NCBI GenBank assembly: GCA_903919315.1 | Contig: CAIXHP010000030.1 | Span: 62,001 to 126,000, forward strand | Source of the DNA: an uncultured Pseudomonadota bacterium | GTDB taxonomy: Bacteria; Pseudomonadota; Alphaproteobacteria; UBA9219 | Length of the DNA stretch: 64,000 nt | Direction of reading: 5' to 3' | Shown: piece after piece, positions 57,674 to 64,000 of the stretch | Position numbering within the stretch: the first letter of the stretch is position 1 | Layout of the letters: the number at the start of each line of letters is the position of its first letter | Translations under genes and position numbers: made by a program | Notes under the pieces: generated by a model | Told to the model about the DNA's origin: nothing | What the model saw: the letters and a program-made list of their open reading frames with translations, nothing else | Databases searched by the model: none

Positions 57674-58435
57674 TTAGCAATAAGCTGGTTGCTTTGCTTC
57701 AACATCATCCGCGAATATCGCCCGACGATGGTCGAGGGAGGAAGCAGGCTTTTTATAGGTGGTCGTTGTGTAAGGTTGGGCTTCTGGCCAGTGTTTTTCA
57801 AAGGTATCAAAAACCTTTTTGGCCAGATTGGGATGCTCGATGACTATATAGGCCGGATGGCAAAAGCTCAGGCGCGGATCTTGTTCAATGGCAAAGGTAA
57901 CTTCCTCACCATAGGCAAATTCCGAAGAGATAACGCTGGAACGCGCCTCTGGATGTATCCTGACCTCAAACGAAGGCTTCCCCGGCAAATATATCTTGGG
58001 ATCCGCCAGCAGGCAGCGCACCGATATGGTCTTACTCAAATTTTCCAATCGTTCAAAGTTGGTTAGGCCGTTGCGTCCTGTCGCTTTTGACAGCATCTCT
58101 TGCCGGCCAATTCTGCAAACCAGACCTGTGTTTTTCTCCTTATGCATCTTTTCGATGTTGGCAAAGAAACGGTCGCAGCCTCCCACGCCACGGAAGTCTT
58201 TGATGTTGTCCGAGCGCGGCTTCACGCTGCCGTCTAGATTGCATTCGACGCCGTGAGCGTCAAAGACGCCCTGAATATCCATGACGATGGACTCGCGGAC
58301 GGGTGTGTCGTCCTCAAAAATGCGGATCGTGCCGCGCGCGACATTGGCTTCCTCGGCCAGTTTCTCACGAGACCACTTTAACAATGATCGCGCCATTCTG
58401 CATTGCGCGCCTGTCATGAGATAAAAGTCCGCCAT
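57674..58435 (-). CDS. XRE-family regulator 1 with C-terminal effector domain
   Basis: The 253-residue protein starts with a lambda-repressor-like HTH (MTGAQCRMARSLLKWSREKL then ARGTIRIFEDDTP). The C-terminal half (FAYGEEVTFAIEQDPRLSFC; YIVIEHPNLAKKVFDTFEKHW) resembles that of the divergent regulator at 59578-60222. The two are paralogues. It is the last gene of the leftward operon from the promoter at 59426-59463. Confidence 0.75.
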   Translation of the reverse strand: MADFYLMTGAQCRMARSLLKWSREKLAEEANVARGTIRIFEDDTPVRESIVMDIQGVFDAHGVECNLDGSVKPRSDNIKDFRGVGGCDRFFANIEKMHKEKNTGLVCRIGRQEMLSKATGRNGLTNFERLENLSKTISVRCLLADPKIYLPGKPSFEVRIHPEARSSVISSEFAYGEEVTFAIEQDPRLSFCHPAYIVIEHPNLAKKVFDTFEKHWPEAQPYTTTTYKKPASSLDHRRAIFADDVEAKQPAYC

Positions 58436-58449
58436 AATAATGCTCGTTG

Positions 58450-58773
58450 TTAATTGACAACCTTATTTGTTTTCAAATCCACCAGATACTCAATGGCATC
58501 TTGATAAAGCCGTGAGGGCAAAGCCTCCACAGTACTCACCCCATAATGGGATGTCAGAATGTCACCTACGAAAGCTTCGCCAACATTCTGCGTATATGCG
58601 ATGTACGAGATCATTCCCAAGACGGCTTTTCGCTCGATTTCGTTCAAGGGTTTCTCGTGCGCCTCGCACATGGCGAAGAGCTGGGCGGTAAGATTGCCAA
58701 GATCGGCCTTATCCATAAAATCCGCTTCAGCGGGCATCATAATTTTGGCTTCAAATTGTTTGCGCGAATACAT
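58450..58773 (-). CDS. Small protein, paralogue of the gene at 58792-59151
   Basis: The ATG at 58773 is preferred because GAGG lies before it. The 107-residue product ends with a region like that of its neighbour: VGEAFVGDILTSHYGVSTVE versus VNETVVLDLVKRHFGVADIG, and both finish with a K-rich IN or VN tail. It is mostly helical. No family is recognised. Confidence 0.6.
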   Translation of the reverse strand: MYSRKQFEAKIMMPAEADFMDKADLGNLTAQLFAMCEAHEKPLNEIERKAVLGMISYIAYTQNVGEAFVGDILTSHYGVSTVEALPSRLYQDAIEYLVDLKTNKVVN

Positions 58774-58791
58774 TCTTCGCCTCATTCCGCT

Positions 58792-59151
58792 TCAGTTGAT
58801 AAATTTCTTAATGTCCATATTCTCAAGAAACCGGACTAATACGCCGCGATAATTCTCGGTCAGTTCGCCAATATCGGCTACGCCGAAATGGCGCTTGACC
58901 AAATCCAGAACCACAGTCTCGTTAACGCCGCGATCGCAGGCCGCAAAAGCAATGAGCGCACGAACTGACTTGTGTTCATTCTCCTCAGGTTCCGCAATAG
59001 CATCCGTCCTACGTAACTCTTCGAGCTTCTCGTGCAACGCTTTCAACTCGGACACAGAAAGATCCTTCTCTCCGGCCATCGCATTTGGCTCGGAGGATCC
59101 ATCTCTATCCGTAGATGGCTTCAGCAAGATTTTTTTCGGCGCGCTGTTCAT
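58792..59151 (-). CDS. Small protein, paralogue of the gene at 58450-58773
   Basis: The ATG at 59151 is used in place of the TTG at 59157. The 119-residue product has a charged, disordered start and a helical C-terminal domain (RALIAFAACDRGVNETVVLD). Its domain likely binds a partner shared with its paralogue. Confidence 0.6.
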   Translation of the reverse strand: MNSAPKKILLKPSTDRDGSSEPNAMAGEKDLSVSELKALHEKLEELRRTDAIAEPEENEHKSVRALIAFAACDRGVNETVVLDLVKRHFGVADIGELTENYRGVLVRFLENMDIKKFIN

Positions 59152-59180
59152 GGTCAATTTTTCGTTAACTAATTTCCTGA

Positions 59181-59360
59181 TTAAGCTGCCTGAGCCATGG
59201 AGACATTAGGAGCGGTCGCTTGCATAAAGGCTACCCAGCGATCTTCAATGGAAGAAAGCGATTTGTTCTTAATGCCCTGAACGCGTTCCCAGTTCTCCAA
59301 AATGTACAAAACACCGATTTCGCCATGACGCATCAAAAATTCTTGTTCATATTTGCTCAT
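59181..59360 (-). CDS. 59-residue hypothetical protein
   Basis: A 59-codon frame starts MSKYEQEFLMRHGEIGVLYI and ends VSMAQAA, behind a GGGAG ribosome site. It is the first gene after the leftward promoter. Its product is helical with an SLSSIEDRWVAF segment. It is short but has clear start signals. Confidence 0.6.
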   Translation of the reverse strand: MSKYEQEFLMRHGEIGVLYILENWERVQGIKNKSLSSIEDRWVAFMQATAPNVSMAQAA

Positions 59361-59425
59361 TTTATGCTCCCAGCAGTTAATCGTTTAACTAAATCGCAAT
59401 CAGAATGTGTTTAATTACACTCATA

Positions 59426-59463
59426 GGTATACCATTGACACAAAGTGTGCGTCAATGTAATTT
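59426..59463. promoter_or_regulatory. Overlapping divergent promoters with palindromic operator
   Basis: Forward: TTGACA (59435-59440), 17 bases, TAATTT (59458-59463). Reverse: TTGACG (59455-59450), 18 bases, TATACC (59431-59426), with a TGG extended -10. The -35 boxes share the imperfect palindrome TTGACACAAAGTG...GTCAA (59435-59455). One repressor dimer on it would block both directions. The divergent genes each lead to an XRE regulator. Confidence 0.65.
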
Positions 59464-59577
59464 TCGAGGTGAAATTAATTTCATTTCATTGACTCTGCCA
59501 ACAAAACACACTACAAAGGGGAAAGAAACACAATTCAGGTAGTTTCTTACCCAAAACAGGGGAACTAAGGGGATTAT

Positions 59578-60222
59578 ATGATTGACGCAGACCAGCTACG
59601 AGCCGCCCGCGCTCTATTAAATTGGAAAACCACGGATTTGGCAGAAAAATCTGGGGTATCCGTCAATACCATCAATAAAAATGAAAACGGGATTGTCTTT
59701 GGTCGCCGCGAAACCATGGAGCTTCTTCAGAAGACACTGGAAGACGCCGGCATTGAATTCCTCCCCGGTTCAGGCGTTAGAAAGAAAAGTCGCGTAGTTA
59801 TCACCTACGAAGGCCCGGAAGCAAACAAGCTGCTGGTGGAGGATATCTATAACACGCTGCAAAGCACTGGCGGCGAAATGCTGGTCGCTCACGTCGATGA
59901 AGGTGACTCGATAAAGAATTTGGAAATCGACTGGCTGTCTGAGCAAATCCGCAAGCGCAAAGAAGCGGGCATAACGCATCGTCTTTTGGTTCGCGCCGAT
60001 GACCCCAATCTCATTCCGCCTTTGGATAACTACCGTTGCATCCCCAAGGCCTACTTTAGCCCATATCCGCTTTATATCTATGGTTCGAAACTGGCGCTCG
60101 TCTCATGGGAGCCATCGCCGCGTGTCGTTATTGTTGAGGATGCTCGCTTTGCAGAAAGTGCCAAGAAGCTCTTTGACTTCGTTTGGCTCCATGCTGATCC
60201 GATTACCCAGAGAAAGGCGTAA
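59578..60222 (+). CDS. XRE-family regulator 2 with C-terminal effector domain
   Basis: The 214-residue protein has an N-terminal HTH (IDADQLRAARALLNWKTTDL; VSVNTINKNENGI) and a C-terminal half with YIYGSKLALVSWEPSPRVVI and ARFAESAKKLFDFVWLHA, like its paralogue at 57674-58435. Such C-terminal domains are phospholipase D- or sensor-like in some XRE proteins. It begins after a 108-base leader. It probably autoregulates through the operator. Confidence 0.75.
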   Translation: MIDADQLRAARALLNWKTTDLAEKSGVSVNTINKNENGIVFGRRETMELLQKTLEDAGIEFLPGSGVRKKSRVVITYEGPEANKLLVEDIYNTLQSTGGEMLVAHVDEGDSIKNLEIDWLSEQIRKRKEAGITHRLLVRADDPNLIPPLDNYRCIPKAYFSPYPLYIYGSKLALVSWEPSPRVVIVEDARFAESAKKLFDFVWLHADPITQRKA

Positions 60223-60227
60223 TCTAA

Positions 60228-61304
60228 ATGTTTAGCGTTGCAACGCTACAGTCTTTACCGCTCGATCTGCAGATCGAAGAGTGGGAAATTGAGGTTCAAT
60301 TTCTCAAGAAATTTATTCGCCTAACGGATGAAAACAGAGGGCTGTTCTTTGCCCCCTTGGGAAAAGAAACGGATCTGGACACCTACCTAACGTCGCCGGT
60401 TTATTATGCGCTCACGGGCAGAAAAGGGCTTTGGATATATCAGGAAGGAAACTCGTATGTTCCGGTTTGCTGGCATCCGAATGTCGACGGACAGATATTG
60501 GTCTTTCCTGCACGGGGCGCATACAACCCCAATATCTTGAAAAACCTCCTAACCGCCATTCCGATCCCTCCCAAGGGGGTACGCCTTGCTCGCATTAAGC
60601 AAGAAGATATTCCGTCTCAGCTTCTCACAAATATCAGCGGCTCCATTGGGCGGAGCATCAATCTGCAGGAAGTGAATGAAGAGATCCTCGATTGGACATT
60701 CCCTGTCAGAATACTGTCGACCGACGATGTCAGGAAATTGGAAGGCAACCACCATCTGAGAACGCGCAACTACGTTAAGCGCTTACAGCAAGATCACGTC
60801 GTGACGATGGGAAGGCTTTCCTCTTTGCTGCTTCCTCAGATCATGGAGTTTGTTAATCGGTGGGCGCAGAGACGCACCTGTATTCCGTCAGAACTCAAGG
60901 AGCTGATTGCTCCATATAAGACGACCTTTGATTTACTGACGGATGAAGCCTTCAATGTGGATGGCCTTGTCTTTTACGTGGACGGCATTATTCAGGCTGT
61001 CTCAATGTGGGAGCCGCCAAACACCTCAACGCTTATCGCCAATGCGTGGGTTAACCTTTGCAACACTTCGGTTAAAGGCCTGTCCGAGTTTGTCATGAAA
61101 TCAACCTCAGAGACATTATTCCTTCAGGATATCCCCTACATCAATTACGGTGGGTCAGAGACGCCTGGCTTAGACAATTTCAAAAACAAGTTCGTTCCTG
61201 CCTTTAGCATTGATCTGGCATCAATTGATGCCGATATTCAAGGCGTCGACGTTATTCTTCACTCCCTGTACGAAATCAAACAAGGCCTGAGGATTGCAGC
61301 ATGA
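60228..61304 (+). CDS. DUF2156/GNAT-like protein
   Basis: The 358-residue protein has the features of the phosphatidylglycerol lysyltransferase C-terminal (DUF2156) fold: DDVRKLEGNHHLRTRNYVKR, LVFYVDGIIQAVSMWEPPNT, and the late YINYGGSETPGLDNFKNKF. Such proteins transfer acyl or aminoacyl groups. It lacks membrane helices, so it is soluble. It is five bases behind the XRE regulator and overlaps the next gene by ATGA. Confidence 0.65.
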   Translation: MFSVATLQSLPLDLQIEEWEIEVQFLKKFIRLTDENRGLFFAPLGKETDLDTYLTSPVYYALTGRKGLWIYQEGNSYVPVCWHPNVDGQILVFPARGAYNPNILKNLLTAIPIPPKGVRLARIKQEDIPSQLLTNISGSIGRSINLQEVNEEILDWTFPVRILSTDDVRKLEGNHHLRTRNYVKRLQQDHVVTMGRLSSLLLPQIMEFVNRWAQRRTCIPSELKELIAPYKTTFDLLTDEAFNVDGLVFYVDGIIQAVSMWEPPNTSTLIANAWVNLCNTSVKGLSEFVMKSTSETLFLQDIPYINYGGSETPGLDNFKNKFVPAFSIDLASIDADIQGVDVILHSLYEIKQGLRIAA

Positions 61305-61747
61305 GCCTGATTAAGCGTACGCAGCTCAAAATAGGTCAAGTGATCACTCCAGATGGATTTCCCGCAGGAACCATTGCGACCGAAGAGAAATGCTCCCTTG
61401 AGAGCTTTGTGGATGGAAAAAAGAAAAAGCGGTGGCTTTGCTGGACTGTCCGCACTGCGGCCAAACGCCCTCTACACAAATACCTGATTGTCGACTGGGG
61501 CAAGGACGGTATTATCCTATGGGAAAAGTCGACCATGAAATTCGCTCCGCAAGGCGCCAAGCTATGGATTGAACGCAGCGGACTAGAAGAGATGGAAAAC
61601 ATCACTGGCCAAGGAGCGGAAAATTACGTCTACTCGCTGCTCGTCTACAAATTGCGCGGAGGCAAGAAACAGAAATTCTATGCCATAGAGCGCATGCGCA
61701 ACGATCGCGTTTTCAGGTACGAAGGAACACTTATCGGCCAATCTTAA
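61301..61747 (+). CDS. Hypothetical protein of the XRE operon
   Basis: The 148-residue product is beta-rich and basic (LCWTVRTAAKRPLHKYLIVD; YAIERMRNDRVFRYEG). It is coupled by ATGA to the DUF2156-like gene and so may be its partner. No family is recognised. Confidence 0.6.
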   Translation: MSLIKRTQLKIGQVITPDGFPAGTIATEEKCSLESFVDGKKKKRWLCWTVRTAAKRPLHKYLIVDWGKDGIILWEKSTMKFAPQGAKLWIERSGLEEMENITGQGAENYVYSLLVYKLRGGKKQKFYAIERMRNDRVFRYEGTLIGQS

Positions 61748-62005
61748 AAAACGTCCGACAAACTCCTGCGGGCCGCACTGAAGCATTGCGGCCCGCGACC
61801 GTGCTGGCTCTCTCCAAATTAAGCAGAACCAGGCGATCGGCGATATAACCGCCGATCTGATGGGCTCCGGACAGGATCGCTGCCATTCCCATCACCGCGC
61901 TTGATCCGCCCCTCGTGCGGCTTCTCCTGCGGTCCCGGCGCTTACGGATCCCGGTCTCCTACATTGGCGCTCAAGGCCATAAGCCGAGCAGCCCGCTTCA
62001 GCTCC
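61748..62005. other. Structured non-coding gap
   Basis: The 258-base gap between convergent operons holds two perfect hairpins: GCGGGCCGCA/TGCGGCCCGC at 61768-61796 and GATCGGCG/CGCCGATC at 61835-61857. No T run follows either. On the reverse strand there is a 54-codon frame I do not trust. The GC-rich sequence may be a terminator region or a decayed mobile-element piece. Confidence 0.4.
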
Positions 62006-62932
62006 CTATGCCGTCGCTTCCTTTGCCAGCGACGTAATATCTGCAATCTTCTGAAACTGAGCCAGAATATCGGAATGGTTCTGCACGAGATAACGAACAA
62101 CCTTGGCGTTGCCCAGCAAAGAACCGAGATATCCCTTGGTCAGAGTCAGATTAAGGACGTCCTTGCCGTAATTTTCCTCAATTAGACGATATTCACGTTG
62201 AAGGCTTTCCATCTCACTTTCCATGCGCGCCATTTGGTCTTCGTCCAGCCCACGGATCTTTTTAGGGTTCTCTGGATCCACGAGCTGATCTTTGGGTGTA
62301 GCGGCAAGCAGCATTCGCGCATAAGTCCGAGAATAAGTATTGGCGTCATTCATAAGCGTTGCAGCCTCGATCTGTCGAAACGACTTCATGCGCTTCAGGA
62401 TCGGGAACGTGGCGATCGGTATGATCTTGTCTTTCAGAAGCTCGGCTGCCTCGTGACAAATGCCGTTCAGTAAATCGCGCTTTGTAACGATGCTTCGGAT
62501 TTCGATATTTAACGCCGCCGCGATTTTCGCCTCTGGCACCCCGCGCTCAATCGCACGCAGAATCATCTTGTGTTCCATAACGGTGGAAAGACGATTGATA
62601 TGCTTGTTGTAGGTAAAAGCCTCGTCGTCGGTGGACACAAGGCAAGTTACTTCCGTCTCGCCCAGCTCCTTAAGCGCTTCAAGGCGCAGATGACCATCAA
62701 GAAGCGCATATTTGCCACGCACGCGACTGACCACAGGCGGCTCTATAATTCCAACCTCACGAATGGAGGCCAGAATCTGGTGATATTTTGGGCTTTTCCG
62801 AGCAGCAGGTGCCACCACTTTCAGCAAAACGATCTGATCAATGCTGAGATCTACCGTCTCGCGATTAAAACCTGCCTTGATTTCACTTTTAGGCAGCTTT
62901 GCTTTCTGCTGTGGGGGCTTAGCCATGGACAT
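62006..62932 (-). CDS. ParB-like protein 2 with RepB C-terminal domain
   Basis: The 308-residue protein has a ParB N-terminal domain (VGIIEPPVVSRVRGKYALLD, then GHLRLEALKELG) and a plasmid-RepB-type C-terminal helical region (SFRQIEAATLMNDANTYSRT). Such proteins bind and segregate or regulate mobile DNA. It starts 14 bases inside the preceding ParB-like gene. No ParA partner is in the window. Confidence 0.88.
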   Translation of the reverse strand: MSMAKPPQQKAKLPKSEIKAGFNRETVDLSIDQIVLLKVVAPAARKSPKYHQILASIREVGIIEPPVVSRVRGKYALLDGHLRLEALKELGETEVTCLVSTDDEAFTYNKHINRLSTVMEHKMILRAIERGVPEAKIAAALNIEIRSIVTKRDLLNGICHEAAELLKDKIIPIATFPILKRMKSFRQIEAATLMNDANTYSRTYARMLLAATPKDQLVDPENPKKIRGLDEDQMARMESEMESLQREYRLIEENYGKDVLNLTLTKGYLGSLLGNAKVVRYLVQNHSDILAQFQKIADITSLAKEATA

Positions 62933-63830
62933 GGCCTTTCTCAGCCATAAGCCCAGCCAATGGCTTAGGCAAAGTCGTTAATCCCTCTGCACGTAGAAGG
63001 TTGCTGAAATGCTCGTCCTGAAACAGCTGCCGCAAGGCCTCGGTAACAAACAACATGCGGTTAGACACGGCATCGGCCTTGCGGGTCAAAAGACGTTTGC
63101 GGTCAACCTCGTGCTGATAAACCTTCATGACATCCTGGACGGTCAGTGCCTTCTCGGCTTTATCACGTTTGCCCCGTTTCCGTTCGCCCGCGAAAGTCTT
63201 CCCGCGTCGCCTGCGTGTATCGATCAGCTTTTTGGCAAACAGCAAGCGATTTCCACGAAGCTGCTTGGTCTCATAAGCTTCGTGCAAAGCACGTTGTTCA
63301 TCCTCAGGATTCTCTGCAATGCGAATGGCCAGCGTGATCGGCATGTGTCCGGCCTCAACGGCAGACAGCAGGCGTTCTTCACCGCGTTCCATTAGGTTTA
63401 GAAGGCCGGATACATATTCTTTTGCCAACCCTGTTTTGTCGGAGATTTGCTGGGCGTCGTAACCTTGCTTTTGCAGGATTTCTATGCCCTGCAACAGGTC
63501 GTAGGCGCGATGCTGGCGACGAGCGAGGTTCTCGACCAAGCTCATGATAAGAGCCTGTTCCTCACTGGCATCGATGACAATTGCGGGGATTTCCGCCTGC
63601 CCACAAGCCACAAAGGCTTCGATCCGGCCTTGGCCGCAAATCAGATCATATTCTTTGCCATCAACTTTGGCGCGGCTCGGCGTGACTGTGATCGGGCGCT
63701 TCATGCCCACCTGGGTCATGTTTGCGGCGATTTCCAGAAAAACTCTTTGATTGCGCGCACGAGGATTAAGGATGTTGATCTTCTCAATCGGGATCATCCT
63801 AATTTCAGAGGAGCGTTTGCCTTTTGTCAT
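62919..63830 (-). CDS. ParB-like protein 1 with RepB C-terminal domain
   Basis: The 303-residue protein has a ParB domain (MIPIEKINILNPRARNQRVF; LICGQGRIEAFVACGQAEIP; SLVENLARRQHRAYDLLQGI), an HTH (QISDKTGLAKEYVSGLLNLM), and a basic, RepB-like C-terminal region. It overlaps the stop of the upstream probable recombinase as ATGA. Two ParB proteins next to a recombinase are a recurring arrangement in alphaproteobacterial integrative elements. Confidence 0.9.
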   Translation of the reverse strand: MTKGKRSSEIRMIPIEKINILNPRARNQRVFLEIAANMTQVGMKRPITVTPSRAKVDGKEYDLICGQGRIEAFVACGQAEIPAIVIDASEEQALIMSLVENLARRQHRAYDLLQGIEILQKQGYDAQQISDKTGLAKEYVSGLLNLMERGEERLLSAVEAGHMPITLAIRIAENPEDEQRALHEAYETKQLRGNRLLFAKKLIDTRRRRGKTFAGERKRGKRDKAEKALTVQDVMKVYQHEVDRKRLLTRKADAVSNRMLFVTEALRQLFQDEHFSNLLRAEGLTTLPKPLAGLMAEKGHVHG

Positions 63831-64000
63831 GCAGCCTCCGGCAAGGCTGCACGCTCGGCCATCATGAAAAACGGTTCGAGATCATCGAAACGGTAAGCAT
63901 CAAGCGCGAGGCGGTTGTTCTCCATAAGCCGTATTTGCGGATTTTCCACGTCGATGGCAGGGATCAGGTAATAATCCAGAACCTCACGGTTATCGGCATC
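63827..64000 (-). CDS. C-terminal fragment of a probable recombinase (cut by window edge)
   Basis: The reverse-strand frame is open from the window edge to the TGA at 63829-63827 and gives 57 residues, with REVLDYYLIPAIDVENPQIR and LALDAYRFDDLEPFFMMAER. This end is similar to that of proteins encoded before tandem ParB genes in alphaproteobacterial islands, which I recall as recombinases. The catalytic part is outside the window. Confidence 0.55.
   Translation of the reverse strand, partial: DADNREVLDYYLIPAIDVENPQIRLMENNRLALDAYRFDDLEPFFMMAERAALPEAA

Noticed and set aside
57242-58066. 274-codon forward frame across the XRE 1 gene and its flank
   Set aside because: Most of it is antisense to the XRE gene, the composition is not protein-like, and a forward terminator-like structure lies inside it.
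1-64000. Search by eye for tRNA, rRNA and CRISPR arrays
   Set aside because: No tRNA-like cloverleaf, rRNA segment or regularly spaced repeat array was noticed. A program such as tRNAscan would be needed to exclude them.

Overview
The window looks like chromosomal DNA of an alphaproteobacterium, moderately GC-rich by eye. The evidence is a tail module of DUF2460, DUF2163, NlpC/P60 and megatron proteins (the gp12-gp15 order of Rhodobacter-type gene transfer agents), DUF6362, DUF6441, DUF3489 and DUF6900 type phage proteins, and two ParB/RepB-like proteins next to a probable recombinase. I cannot name a genus. No rRNA, tRNA or CRISPR array was recognised. Almost all of the sequence is accessory DNA.

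Positions 1-32542 are a nearly continuous prophage read on the + strand. It opens with the C-terminus of a large serine recombinase, then an early region: AlpA-like HTH, replication protein, RuvC-like protein with lost catalytic residues, DUF6362. A modification block follows: a C5-cytosine methyltransferase that overlaps a second long reading frame, a ParB-methyltransferase fusion, and a DUF488 pair. Small phage genes, lambda-type packaging and head genes (terS, terL, gpW, portal, S49 protease with nested scaffold, decoration protein, capsid), lambda-type tail genes with a -1 frameshift site, a GTA-type distal tail, fibres and a lysis cassette complete it. A reverse-strand HEPN-like gene broken by a stop codon sits between terL and gpW.

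Positions 32539-42970 hold one tightly packed reverse-strand operon that begins at the right edge of the prophage. In transcription order it encodes an excisionase-type HTH protein, a SNF2-like helicase, a membrane protein, two ComEC-like metallo-beta-lactamase-fold proteins, a type III methyltransferase (Mod), a small membrane-anchored protein and the type III restriction subunit (Res). This expanded type III restriction operon is the best candidate for an undescribed defence system.

Positions 42984-50969 carry three lipoproteins, a WYL regulator, a gene of unknown function, an MliC-like lipoprotein, a TM0106-type RecB-like nuclease/helicase, a 40-residue membrane microprotein and an HU-family protein. 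Positions 51017-55291 are a four-gene operon (PRPP synthetase-like, HAD phosphatase, small-molecule kinase-like, class V aminotransferase) that resembles an unassigned metabolic pathway.

Positions 55402-61747 are a regulatory island: a LuxR-type HTH protein, about nine small proteins including two paralogous pairs, and two XRE regulators, one on each side of a divergent promoter with a palindromic operator at 59426-59463. The right-hand operon adds a DUF2156-like protein and an unknown protein. Positions 62006-64000 hold the two ParB-like proteins and the C-terminus of a probable recombinase on the reverse strand, typical of an alphaproteobacterial integrative element that continues past the window.
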